From contig NZ_JACHCN010000004.1 in assembly GCF_014205795.1 (NCBI RefSeq), positions 62,001 through 126,000 of the forward strand: a stretch of DNA of 64,000 bases, in the 5' to 3' direction. Each line of letters opens with the position of its first letter. Within the stretch, counting starts at the first letter, position 1. The notes beneath the pieces were generated by a model. The model saw only the letters and a program-made list of their open reading frames with translations. It was not told where the DNA came from and made no database searches. This document shows, one piece after another, positions 26,716 through 34,873 of this stretch. A program made the position numbers and the translations under genes. Source of the DNA: Rhodanobacter sp. MP7CTX1. GTDB taxonomy: Bacteria > Pseudomonadota > Gammaproteobacteria > Xanthomonadales > Rhodanobacteraceae.

Positions 26716-27609
26716 TCAAGTTGCAGTCGCCAAGGATGCCAGACTGGACAGCGCTTGGTGTAATCGGGCGCGATCCGGACCGTCGTTCAATTCAACCAGC
26801 GGCAACCTTGGCGCCGCCAAACCCAGCCCCAGTGCGGGCAAACCAGCCTTCACCGCGATCGGGTTCGGCGCGCAGTCAAGCGCCTGCAAAAGCGGCTCCA
26901 GCGAGGCATCGCACCGCGCCGTCGCCGCCTTGTCACCACCGGTAGCTGCATCGCACAACGCACGAAACGCCCCCGGCGCCAGATTCGCCGCTACCGAGAT
27001 AGTGCCTGCCGCGCCAGCCAGCATCGCCTCACCGGCGCTGCCATCGTCGCCGGACAGATAGACGAAATCCGCGCGCACAAGTTCCGCCAACGCCGAAATC
27101 CGCTCGCGATCGCCGCGCGCCTCCTTGATTCCAATGATCGCCGGATGCTCGCGCAGCTGGGCAACGGTCTCCGGCAGCAGGTCGCAGCCGGTACGGCTCG
27201 GCACGTTGTACAACAGCACCGGCAGGCCGCCGTGCTCGGCCACTTCCAGATAGTGCCGACGCAAGCCTTCCTGGGTCGGACGCACATAGTACGGCGTCAC
27301 GACCAGCGCGGCGTCGGCGCCAAGCGCCTTGGCGCGACGGGTCAGGGCGACGGTCTTGGCGGTGCCCGCCTCGCCGGTACCAGCGATCACCGGCACCCGC
27401 CCAGCCACATGTTTGACGGCAAAAGCCAGCAGCCGATCGAACTCGTCGTGTTCGAGCATGTGCGCTTCGCCGGTGGATCCGGCTACCACCAGCGCCTGCG
27501 TGCCACCGGCAAGCTGGTAATCGAGCAGCCGACCAAATGAGCGCAGGTCAAGTGCGCCATCGGCCGCGAACGGGGTGACCAGCGCGCAGATGCTTCCGCG
27601 AATGTTCAA
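26716..27609 (-). CDS. dapA: 4-hydroxy-tetrahydrodipicolinate synthase
   Basis: First step of lysine and diaminopimelate synthesis: condenses pyruvate with aspartate semialdehyde. The 297 residues hold the TIM-barrel motifs VAGSTGEAHMLEHDEF, VIAGTGEAGTAKTVALTRRA, VVTPYYVRPTQEGLRRHY, LYNVPSRTGCDLLPETV (catalytic Tyr) and the Schiff-base Lys in IIGIKEARGD. The usual 'TGES' reads STGEA here. It diverges from gcvR and is followed by the BamC-like gene with 41 bases between. Confidence 0.96.
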   Translation of the reverse strand: MNIRGSICALVTPFAADGALDLRSFGRLLDYQLAGGTQALVVAGSTGEAHMLEHDEFDRLLAFAVKHVAGRVPVIAGTGEAGTAKTVALTRRAKALGADAALVVTPYYVRPTQEGLRRHYLEVAEHGGLPVLLYNVPSRTGCDLLPETVAQLREHPAIIGIKEARGDRERISALAELVRADFVYLSGDDGSAGEAMLAGAAGTISVAANLAPGAFRALCDAATGGDKAATARCDASLEPLLQALDCAPNPIAVKAGLPALGLGLAAPRLPLVELNDGPDRARLHQALSSLASLATAT

Positions 27610-27733
27610 GACTTACTCCGGCCCAAGCCAAGCCTCACATGATACTTGCCGCTTCGCGAGGCGGGCAAGTAAGCTCGACCGGAGTAGTCTCAAGCTTCCG
27701 CACCGCGCGGCAGTGACTCACGGGTAGAACCCT

Positions 27734-28297
27734 TTGAAACCTTCTTCCACTTCTGCGCGTTCGGGCAACGACAATCAGCTGCTGATCCAGGCGCTCACAC
27801 CGGCAACAAAATCGCCGTTGCTGGCACTGGCCAAGCGCATCGCCGATGCCGGCTGCAATCTGTCCGAATCGCGCATTTCGACGATCGGCACGGAAATTTC
27901 GCTGATGCTGCTCGCCAGCGGCGCGTGGGACGCGCTGGCCAAACTCGAAACTGCGCTGACCAAGCTGGCCCGCGACGAAAGCCTGCGGCTCATTCACTAC
28001 CGCACCGGTCCGCGTGAAAACAGCTCGCATCTGCTTCCGTACCTGGTCGAAGTGGTCGCCGCCGACCGACCGGGCATCGTGGCGCGGATCGTGGAGTTCT
28101 TCAGCCAGCACGGCATCAGCGTGGAGCAGCTGAATTCGACGCGCTATCAGGCGATGCAGACCGGCGCCGAGATGTTCCAGGCGCAGTTCACGATCGGCAT
28201 TCCGGCGGAGATCCATATTGCCGCGCTGCGCGACGACTTTCTCGAACTGTGCGACGGCCTGAATCTCGACGCGATCATGGATCCGGTCAAATTTTGA
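27734..28297 (+). CDS. gcvR: Glycine cleavage system transcriptional repressor GcvR (two ACT domains)
   Basis: Accessory regulator that, in E. coli, binds GcvA and blocks activation of the glycine cleavage operon when glycine is scarce. The 187-residue protein has two ACT domains, at about 15-90 (LALAKRIADAGCNLSESRIS) and about 105-185 (VEVVAADRPGIVARIVEFFSQHGISVEQLNS). The only sensible start is a TTG at 27734; the next in-frame ATG is far inside the first ACT domain. The order dapA (divergent) gcvR-bcp is the same as in E. coli. No gcvA or gcvTHP gene is in the window. Confidence 0.88.
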   Translation: MKPSSTSARSGNDNQLLIQALTPATKSPLLALAKRIADAGCNLSESRISTIGTEISLMLLASGAWDALAKLETALTKLARDESLRLIHYRTGPRENSSHLLPYLVEVVAADRPGIVARIVEFFSQHGISVEQLNSTRYQAMQTGAEMFQAQFTIGIPAEIHIAALRDDFLELCDGLNLDAIMDPVKF

Positions 28298-28537
28298 GGG
28301 GCCGCCCAGGGTCCTTGAGCATCGCGCGATCGGGCTCGGCTGGCAAGGGCTGTTATCTGCTGCCACGCACGCGCTAGTCTTGCCCCAAGGACTCCAGAGT
28401 GACGTTGCATTGCATCCAGTGTACCGATCCATGTCGCACACCTTTTGCGCACCGTTCGTAGCGTTCACGGTCCGCCCATCCCCGAATTGCCATTTTTGCC
28501 AGCGCGCGCAGCAGCGTCTTGCTGCGCAGGAGTAGCC

Positions 28538-28999
28538 ATGCCCGAGGTCGGCAAGAAAGTTCCTTCCCTCAAAGGCCTCACCGGTGACGGCAACGAACTG
28601 AAACTCGCCAGCTACAAAGGCCAGTGGGTCGTGCTGTATTTCTATCCCAAGGACAGCACGCCCGGTTGCACGAATGAAGCGAAAGACTTTCGCGATCTGT
28701 ACGCGCAGTTTCGCAAGCGCCATGCAGAAGTCATCGGCGTGTCACGTGATTCGCAGAAATCGCATGCGAACTTTGCCCTGAAGCAGGAATTGCCCTTCCC
28801 GCTGGTCTCCGACCCCGACGAAACCTGGTGCCAGGCGTTCGACGTCATCCACGAAAAAGTACTCTATGGAAAGCGCCACATGGGGGTCGTACGCAGCACC
28901 TTCCTGATCGATCCCGATGGCCGATTGGCTCAGGAGTGGCGCGGGGTCAAAGTGCCAGGTCATGCACAGGCTGTGCTCGACACCATTCCCGCCCAGTGA
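28538..28999 (+). CDS. bcp: Thiol peroxidase of the Bcp/PrxQ family
   Basis: Thioredoxin-dependent peroxidase that reduces H2O2 and organic peroxides. From ATG 28538, which has an AGGAG site six bases upstream, the product is 153 residues, the usual size. The active site is DSTPGCTNEAKDFRDL. The peroxidatic Cys is present, but the resolving Cys normally five residues later (TPGCTxxAC) is replaced by Lys, so this is a 1-Cys type unless the later Cys in ETWCQAF serves. The frame extends upstream to a TTG at 28445, which I reject. gcvR lies 240 bases upstream. Confidence 0.95.
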   Translation: MPEVGKKVPSLKGLTGDGNELKLASYKGQWVVLYFYPKDSTPGCTNEAKDFRDLYAQFRKRHAEVIGVSRDSQKSHANFALKQELPFPLVSDPDETWCQAFDVIHEKVLYGKRHMGVVRSTFLIDPDGRLAQEWRGVKVPGHAQAVLDTIPAQ

Positions 29000-29150
29000 C
29001 CGCTGCGCTTTTCAAATCCACCCCCTTCATCGTGCCCATCATCACGGCGCGTCGGCAAGCCGCCGACGACGATCGCCGTAACCACTCGCCCGCGGCCAGA
29101 ACTACACCGCGATCCCACCATCGATCCACCACCAGCGAGGACTCTTCCGC

Positions 29151-30533
29151 ATGACCGGAAGCAAGCGAATCTACGCTCTCGACACCAACGTCCTGCTGCA
29201 TGACCCGACCTCGTTATTCCGCTTTGAGGAACACGACGTCTTCATCCCGATGACCGTGCTGGAGGAACTGGACGAAAAGAAGAAAGGCGCCTCGGAAGTT
29301 TCGCGCAACGGCCGCCAGGTCAGCCGATTCCTCAATGAACTGATCGAGCGCGGCAAGCAGCATGACCTGAGCGACGGCCTGGAGCTGAGCAATCCACAAG
29401 GCATCAAGCTCCGGCGCGGCGGATCAGTGGGCCGGCTGTATTTCCAGCAGCGCAGCAGTAGCAACGGCCATGCGAAGGCGGACAACCAGATCCTGGCGGC
29501 GGTGGTCGAACTGCGCGACCAGCATCCCGACCGCGCGGTCATCCTTGTCACCAAGGATATCAACCTGAGGATCAAGGCGAGCATCGACGGCATCGTCGCC
29601 GAGGATTACGAGAATGATCGCGCGCTCGATGATTTTGCCCTGCTCTACACCGGCGCGGCCGAACTGTCGGAGGACTTCTGGGATCACCACCCGGAAGTGA
29701 AATCATGGACCGAGCGCGGACGCACGTTCTACAAGGTGGACCGTCACGAGGACGAGGCGTGGTATCCGAACGAGTGCCTGTTCCTGCCCGGCGAGAACAG
29801 CGTGGAATTGCGTGTACTGCGCATGGACGATGTCAGCGCCACGCTGGTGCTGCTGGACGATCACTCGCACGCCAATCACCATGTCTGGGGCATCGGCGCA
29901 CGCAACCGCGAGCAGAATTTCGCGCTCAACGCACTGATGGATCCGGACGTCGATTTCGTCACCCTGCTCGGCAACGCCGGTACCGGCAAGACCCTGCTGG
30001 CGCTTGCTGCCGGCCTGGCGCAGGTGATGGATCAGCAGCGATATCGCGAGATCATCATGACCCGCGCGACTGTTTCGGTGGGCGAGGACATCGGCTTCCT
30101 GCCGGGCACCGAAGAAGAAAAAATGACGCCGTGGATGGGCGCGCTGACCGACAACCTGGAAGTGCTCGCCAATCCCGAGGATGGCGGTAGCTGGGGCCGT
30201 CAGGCGACCAACGACCTGCTCGCCTCGCGCATCAAGATCCGCTCGCTCAACTTCATGCGCGGACGCACGTTTCTCAGTCGCTACCTGATCATCGACGAAG
30301 CGCAGAACCTCACTCCAAAGCAGATGAAAACCTTGATCACACGTGCCGGTCCTGGCACCAAGATCGTCTGCCTCGGTAACGTCGAACAGATCGATACGCC
30401 GTACCTCACCGAAACGACGTCAGGTCTCACCTATGCGGTCGACCGCTTCAAGCAGTGGGAGCATTCGGCGCATATCACGCTGCGTCGTGGCGAGCGCTCG
30501 CGTCTGGCGGATTTTGCGTCGGAGGCGTTGTAA
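29151..30533 (+). CDS. PIN domain-PhoH ATPase fusion protein
   Basis: A 460-residue PhoH2-type protein. The N-terminal PIN ribonuclease domain (about 5-150) has [11 protein letters not shown] with the first acidic metal ligand, [20 protein letters not shown] and [14 protein letters not shown] linker precedes the C-terminal PhoH ATPase, with Walker [16 protein letters not shown] from residue 274, Walker [24 protein letters not shown] and GNVEQID. PhoH2 proteins elsewhere couple RNA cleavage to ATP-driven unwinding; that activity is inferred here. It is not the short PhoH/YbeZ of the ybeZ-ybeY operon. No toxin-antitoxin partner is seen next to it. Confidence 0.93.
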   Translation: MTGSKRIYALDTNVLLHDPTSLFRFEEHDVFIPMTVLEELDEKKKGASEVSRNGRQVSRFLNELIERGKQHDLSDGLELSNPQGIKLRRGGSVGRLYFQQRSSSNGHAKADNQILAAVVELRDQHPDRAVILVTKDINLRIKASIDGIVAEDYENDRALDDFALLYTGAAELSEDFWDHHPEVKSWTERGRTFYKVDRHEDEAWYPNECLFLPGENSVELRVLRMDDVSATLVLLDDHSHANHHVWGIGARNREQNFALNALMDPDVDFVTLLGNAGTGKTLLALAAGLAQVMDQQRYREIIMTRATVSVGEDIGFLPGTEEEKMTPWMGALTDNLEVLANPEDGGSWGRQATNDLLASRIKIRSLNFMRGRTFLSRYLIIDEAQNLTPKQMKTLITRAGPGTKIVCLGNVEQIDTPYLTETTSGLTYAVDRFKQWEHSAHITLRRGERSRLADFASEAL

Positions 30534-30606
30534 CCGACCATTGCGCAGACAACTCCACTGCAGGGCAACTCGAATAACAGGGCATCTTGAATAACCTGTT
30601 TCCCTG

Positions 30607-30692
30607 CTCGTCATCCCTACGAAGGCAGGGACCCAGCGCCTCATGCTTGAAGAACAAGGGCACGAGGTTCCTGCCTTCGCAGGAATGACGAG
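30607..30692. repeat. Palindromic intergenic repeat, copy 2
   Basis: An 86-bp element with inverted ends: CTCGTCATCCCTACGAAGGC on the left and, on the right, the complement of CTCGTCATTCCTGCGAAGGC. Its GGGACCCAGCGCCTCATGCTTG core matches the 2907-3055 element (GGGACCCAGTGGCCTCAAGC). It lies between phoH and thiD. Confidence 0.8.
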
Positions 30693-30729
30693 CGAAGAAC
30701 CGAAAACGCTCCTACAGTAGCGCGCACCC

Positions 30730-31518
30730 ATGCCCACATCTGCGTCACCAACCATCGCCCTCACCATCGCCGGCTCCGACTCCGGCGGTGGCGCGGGGAT
30801 CCAGGCTGATTTGAAAACCTTTCATGCGCGTGGCGTGCACGGGCTTTCGGCGATCACCGCGATCACCTCGCAGAACACTCGCGGCGTGAGTGCGGTGCAT
30901 GCCGTGCCGCTGACGCATATCCGCAGCCAGCTCACTGCACTGTTCAATGACTTCCCGATCGCCGCGGTCAAGACCGGCATGCTCGGCAGTGCCGCGATCA
31001 CCCGCCTGGTGGCCCGCGAAATGGCCGCGCGCAAACCCGCGTGGCTGGTGGTCGATCCCGTGATGATTGCCACCAGCGGCGGGCGGTTATTGGATCAAGA
31101 TGCGGTCGACGTGCTGATCGACGAGCTGATTCCGCTGGCCGACATCCTTACCCCGAACCTGCCCGAAGCCGAGGCATTGCTTGGCTATCCGATCAAGACC
31201 GCCGCGCAATTCAACGCGGCAGGTGAGGCACTGCTGCGACTGGGCGCCAGCGCCGTCCTGCTCAAGGGCGGCCACGGTGATGGCCGCGTCGTGGTGGATC
31301 GTTTCTACGATGCGCGCGGCGTCATGGAGCTGCGTCATCCACGCCTGAAGCTGGAAGGCCATGGCACCGGCTGCACGCTCGCTTCGGCGATCGCCGCGGA
31401 GCTGGCCAAGGGGCGATCACCGCGTTCGGCCGTGCGCCGCGCGGTCGCCTATGTGCATCGCGCGCTTCTGCGTGGCTATCGGCCCGGCGGTGGCAACGTG
31501 CATGCGCTGCGACACTGA
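30730..31518 (+). CDS. thiD: Hydroxymethylpyrimidine/phosphomethylpyrimidine kinase
   Basis: Phosphorylates HMP and HMP-P for thiamine synthesis. The 262-residue ribokinase-fold protein has [20 protein letters not shown] at the N-terminus, [62 protein letters not shown] and the anion hole motif [17 protein letters not shown]. All are the usual positions for ThiD. It is a single gene here, with no other thiamine genes in the window. Confidence 0.97.
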   Translation: MPTSASPTIALTIAGSDSGGGAGIQADLKTFHARGVHGLSAITAITSQNTRGVSAVHAVPLTHIRSQLTALFNDFPIAAVKTGMLGSAAITRLVAREMAARKPAWLVVDPVMIATSGGRLLDQDAVDVLIDELIPLADILTPNLPEAEALLGYPIKTAAQFNAAGEALLRLGASAVLLKGGHGDGRVVVDRFYDARGVMELRHPRLKLEGHGTGCTLASAIAAELAKGRSPRSAVRRAVAYVHRALLRGYRPGGGNVHALRH

Positions 31519-31593
31519 CGCTGAATACCCGCTTCAGGTGAGGTGGGGGGCATTCGGCCTGAGCGAGTAGAATCGTAGCCTGGCCGTTTCCCG

Positions 31594-32556
31594 ATGGCGG
31601 TACCCACCGAGATGATCTTGACCCCACGCCTCGTCTTGCTCGCCCTGTTCGCCTTTTTTGTACTGTGCGTACTCCTGGTGCATTTACGCGGACGCGTACG
31701 ACTGCGTTTCGACCGTCAGCTGGCCGACCACTCGGCACTGTTCGCGCCCTACAACCTGCTGATGTATGCGTTTTCGGCGGTGCCGGCGCGACCGATTCTC
31801 GATCGTCGCGGCTTTCCCCAACTCGACCTGCTGCAGGCGAATTGGCAGAGCATTCGTGACGAGGCGACACACCTGTTCGACGAGGGCTACATCCGCGCCG
31901 CGGAAAAAAACAACGACGCCAGTTTCAACAGCTTCTTTAAGCAGGGGTGGAAACGCTTCTACCTCAAATGGTACGGCGAGCCCTTGGCCTCGGCCGAAAC
32001 CCTGTGTCCGAACACGGTCGCCTTGCTGAAATCGATTCCCAGCGTGAAGGCCGCAATGTTTGCGCTGCTGCCGCCGGGCAGCAAGCTGAATCCGCATCGC
32101 GATCCGTTTGCCGGCTCACTGCGTTATCACCTTGGTCTGATCACGCCGAATTCGAGGGATTGCCGGATTTTCGTCGACGGCGAAGAACACGCCTGGGGCG
32201 ACGGCAAGGACGTGGTGTTCGATGAAACGTACGTACATTGGGCCGAAAACAAGTCCGGGCAGACCCGGGTGATCCTGTTCGCCGACGTGGAGCGACCGTT
32301 GCGCACGCGCTGGATGAGCGCGATCAACCACCGGGTCGGCGCATTCATGGGCAAGATCACCGCTTCACCAAACAGCGATACCGAAACGGAAGAAACCGGC
32401 TTCATCAATCGCCTGTTCGCGCTGAGCCAGCGCAAGCGCCGGAGTGGCCCTAGCTTCAAGAGCAGACACAAGAAGCTTGCCCGCACGCTGAAATATCTGG
32501 GCATCCTGCTGTTGATGTGGCTGATCTTCCTGGCACCCTGGCCCATCTTTCGCTGA
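31594..32556 (+). CDS. Membrane aspartyl/asparaginyl beta-hydroxylase domain protein (LpxO-like)
   Basis: A 320-residue Fe(II)/2-oxoglutarate dioxygenase of the aspartyl beta-hydroxylase family. An N-terminal membrane segment (LVLLALFAFFVLCVLLVHL, about 12-30) and a C-terminal one (ILLLMWLIFLAPWPIF) bracket the catalytic domain. The iron-binding and 2-OG features are LNPHRDPFAGSLRYHLGL (His and Asp) and DETYVHWAENKSGQTRVIL (distal His and Arg). LpxO hydroxylates the secondary acyl chain of lipid A at the cytoplasmic face, and the size and membrane segments fit, but lipid A as substrate is inferred. An in-frame ATG six codons in (31612) is an alternative start. Confidence 0.82.
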   Translation: MAVPTEMILTPRLVLLALFAFFVLCVLLVHLRGRVRLRFDRQLADHSALFAPYNLLMYAFSAVPARPILDRRGFPQLDLLQANWQSIRDEATHLFDEGYIRAAEKNNDASFNSFFKQGWKRFYLKWYGEPLASAETLCPNTVALLKSIPSVKAAMFALLPPGSKLNPHRDPFAGSLRYHLGLITPNSRDCRIFVDGEEHAWGDGKDVVFDETYVHWAENKSGQTRVILFADVERPLRTRWMSAINHRVGAFMGKITASPNSDTETEETGFINRLFALSQRKRRSGPSFKSRHKKLARTLKYLGILLLMWLIFLAPWPIFR

Positions 32557-32591
32557 TCCCGGTCGCGTTCTGGAAGACCACCGCTAGCGGC

Positions 32592-32669
32592 TAGGTTGGG
32601 ATAAGCGCCAGCAAATCCCAACGTTATGACCCGGTGTGTTGGGCATCGCTTCGCTCACCCCAACCTACG
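32592..32669. repeat. Nested TAGGTTGGG inverted repeat
   Basis: TAGGTTGGG (32592-32600) pairs with CCCAACCTA (32659-32667), and inside it CCCAAC (32617-32622) pairs with GTTGGG (32638-32643), with GCTTCGCTCAC between. Half-copies occur in the spacers of the array at 9048-9420. It directly precedes the 105-bp repeat at 32690. Confidence 0.7.
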
Positions 32670-32689
32670 TTGCTGCGCGCTGCTGATTT

Positions 32690-32794
32690 GCTCCCTCCCC
32701 TGCTAGCAGGGGAGGGTCGGGGAGGGGTTGCCCTTGACCATCACCGCAAGCTCGGACACCCCCTCCCAACCTCCCCTGCATGCAGAGGGAGGAG
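32690..32794. repeat. 105-bp cruciform repeat, copy 2
   Basis: The left half (32690-32727) carries CCCCTGC-TA-GCAGGGG and GGGTCGGGGAGGGG; the right half (32759-32794) is its inverted partner. Length and layout equal the element at 14014-14118, but the central spacer differs. It lies between the LpxO-like gene and icd. Confidence 0.8.
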
Positions 32795-32826
32795 CAAAGA
32801 CGGCGCCGGTCGTATTCCGAGTGACA

Positions 32827-32865
32827 CAACAAAAAGCCGCGGCTCATCGCCGCGGCCTTTTGTTG
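32827..32865. terminator. Terminator after icd
   Basis: The stem AAAAGCCGCGGC-TCATC-GCCGCGGCCTTTT has A and T tracts on its two sides. It ends 14 bases from the icd stop, and could also stop transcripts from the plus strand. Confidence 0.85.
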
Positions 32866-32879
32866 CCAATGATCGAAGA

Positions 32880-33893
32880 TCAGCCCTTGATGCGTTTGAC
32901 GATCGCGTCGGCAAAGCTGTCGGTGCTGCCGCTACCACCGAGATCCGGGGTGACGTGCTGGCGATCCTGTTCCACTGTGGCGCGGATCGCCTGGCGCAGC
33001 TGATTGCCCTTGGCGAGCAGGTCCAGATGGTCGAGCATGTCGGCGGCGGCCAAAAGCAGCGCGCACGGATTCGCGACGCCCTTGCCCGCGATGTCCGGCG
33101 CCGAGCCGTGCACGGCCTCGAAGATCGCCGCGTTGGCACCGATATTGTCGCCCGGCGCCAGTCCCAGGCCACCGACCAGGCCGGCGCACAGATCCGACAG
33201 GATGTCGCCGAAAAGGTTGGTGGTGACGATCACGTCGAACTGCTCGGGCTTCATCACCAGCTGCATGCAGGTGTTGTCCACGATCATTTCGTTGAACTCG
33301 ATCTGCGGATATTCCTTGGCGATCTCGCGGGCGACGTTGAGGAACAGGCCCGAACTGGTCTTGAGAATGTTCGCCTTGTGCACCGCCGTGATCTTCTTGC
33401 GGCCTTTCTTCACCGCCAGCTCGAACGCATAGCGCACGATGCGGGTGCTGCCCTTGCGCGTGTTGCGGATAATCGAAGTGGCGATCTCGCCATCCTCGGA
33501 CACCACTTGTCCTTCGGCCAGATACGCGCCTTCGGTATTTTCGCGGACGGTGATGATGTCGATGTTCTCATAGCGCGACTTCGTGCCCGGGAAACTGACC
33601 GCTGGACGCACATTCGCGTACAGGTCGAAATGCCGGCGCAGGGTCACGTTGATCGAGGTGAAGCCGCCACCGATCGGCGTGGTCAGCGGCCCTTTCAGCG
33701 CCACCTTGTGCTGGGCAATCACATCGAGCGTGGACTGCGGCAGCAACTCGCCATGCTTCTCCAGCGCGACCATGCCGGCGTCGACAAACTCGTAGGCCAG
33801 GCCACAGTCCAGCGCGTCAAGCACGCGCAGCGTGGCAGTCATGATCTCCGGGCCAATGCCATCGCCCGGGATCACGGCAATCGTCTTGCTCAT
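32880..33893 (-). CDS. icd: Isocitrate dehydrogenase (probably NAD-dependent)
   Basis: Beta-decarboxylating dehydrogenase of 337 residues from ATG 33893, which has an AAGGAG site. It begins MSKTIAVIPGDGIGPEIMTA. The substrate loop TVRENTEGAYLAEGQ has the Ser-replaced form, RYAFELAVKKGRKKITAVHKANI holds the catalytic Lys region, and the end has NLFGDILSDLCAGLVGGLGLAPGDNIG and EAVHGSAPDIAGKG. The short homo-oligomeric form and the NAD-type 'HGSAPDIAGKG' loop fit the NAD-IDH of xanthomonads rather than E. coli NADP-Icd; leuB is the main alternative but is less likely from the NTEGAYLAEGQ loop. The coenzyme is inferred. Confidence 0.88.
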   Translation of the reverse strand: MSKTIAVIPGDGIGPEIMTATLRVLDALDCGLAYEFVDAGMVALEKHGELLPQSTLDVIAQHKVALKGPLTTPIGGGFTSINVTLRRHFDLYANVRPAVSFPGTKSRYENIDIITVRENTEGAYLAEGQVVSEDGEIATSIIRNTRKGSTRIVRYAFELAVKKGRKKITAVHKANILKTSSGLFLNVAREIAKEYPQIEFNEMIVDNTCMQLVMKPEQFDVIVTTNLFGDILSDLCAGLVGGLGLAPGDNIGANAAIFEAVHGSAPDIAGKGVANPCALLLAAADMLDHLDLLAKGNQLRQAIRATVEQDRQHVTPDLGGSGSTDSFADAIVKRIKG

Positions 33894-34103
33894 GGGGAAA
33901 CTCCTTGAACGGAACAACAAGCAGCGTGCGCGCACGGGAAGGAAGCAAACACACCGGGCACAGGCTGAAAACCGATCAATTATCGCCGATACGGCGCCCT
34001 ACGAACAGTAAGGGGGCCCTGCAAGACGTTGAAAATACTCGCACGCAGCGTTGCGAAAAGCCGCACGGAGGCACGCCAGGGCCAACCGCGCGGGGTTGCC
34101 TTT

Positions 34104-34484
34104 TCAGACGTGGTCGGCGCAGCTCGCCGCATCGCCGGCCGTGCCCGATTCAAGCTGGTCAAGCAGGTCCACCGCACGTCGCAGGTGCGGAATCACGATC
34201 GAACCGCCCACCACCAACCCGACGCTGAACACCTCGAAGAACGCATCGCGCTCGACGCCGGCTTCCTTGCACTGGGCTATGTGGTAGCTGATGCAGTCGT
34301 CGCAGCGCAGTACCAGCGACGCGACCAAACCCAGCATTTCCTTGGTTTTCACGTCCAGCGCGCCGGCCTTGTAGGTCTGCGTGTCCAGCGCAAAGAACCG
34401 CCGCACGACCTGATTGTCTTCGGCCAGGATCCGCTCGTTCATGCGCTGGCGGAAAGCGGTGAATTCGGCGAGACGGTCGCTCAT
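34104..34484 (-). CDS. Carboxymuconolactone decarboxylase family protein (AhpD-like)
   Basis: A 126-residue all-helical protein of the CMD/AhpD superfamily. The motif LRCDDCISYHIAQCKEAG (CxxC with a following His) is the peroxidase-like redox centre of AhpD-type members. The product starts MSDRLAEFTAFRQRMNERIL. The ATG overlaps the stop of the glutaredoxin gene by four bases, so the two redox genes are translationally coupled and a shared thiol role is likely. The substrate is unknown. Whether it works with a peroxiredoxin cannot be seen. Confidence 0.88.
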   Translation of the reverse strand: MSDRLAEFTAFRQRMNERILAEDNQVVRRFFALDTQTYKAGALDVKTKEMLGLVASLVLRCDDCISYHIAQCKEAGVERDAFFEVFSVGLVVGGSIVIPHLRRAVDLLDQLESGTAGDAASCADHV

Positions 34485-34744
34485 GCGGCCTGTTCCAGCA
34501 ACTGCGACAGTTTGCCGCTGCGATCGGCGGCCACCAGATCGTCAAAACCGCCCACATACTGGTCGTTCACGAAGATCTGCGGCACCGTTCGGCGCCCGCC
34601 GCTACGCGTCAGCATGGCGTCGCGCTGCGTCGCATCGAGATCGATGCGCACCTCGGTCCACTCCAGCCCCTTGGACTTGAGCAAGTTCTTGGCAGCCACG
34701 CAGTAAGGGCACACGGCAGTCGAAAAGACCTCGATCTTGGGCAT
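34481..34744 (-). CDS. grxC: Glutaredoxin 3
   Basis: Glutathione-dependent disulfide reductase. From ATG 34744 it has 87 residues: MPKIEVFSTAVCPYCVAAKNLL with the CPYC dithiol site, SGGRRTVPQIFVNDQYVGGF with the TVPQIF cis-Pro loop, and DDLVAADRSGKLSQLL. That is the GrxC layout. The frame extends 15 codons upstream to an ATG at 34789, which I reject because it lies outside the glutaredoxin fold. It overlaps the AhpD-like gene. Confidence 0.95.
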   Translation of the reverse strand: MPKIEVFSTAVCPYCVAAKNLLKSKGLEWTEVRIDLDATQRDAMLTRSGGRRTVPQIFVNDQYVGGFDDLVAADRSGKLSQLLEQAA

Positions 34745-34873
34745 CGCAAATAACTCCGCAATCAGATATGTAGGAAAGACGGTGATCAAATGGGGGCGAC
34801 AGCCGCCGGCTCAAGCCGACACCCCGTGAACCGAAGCAGCCGATCACGGTCACAGTGCTATTGTCGCTCACCT

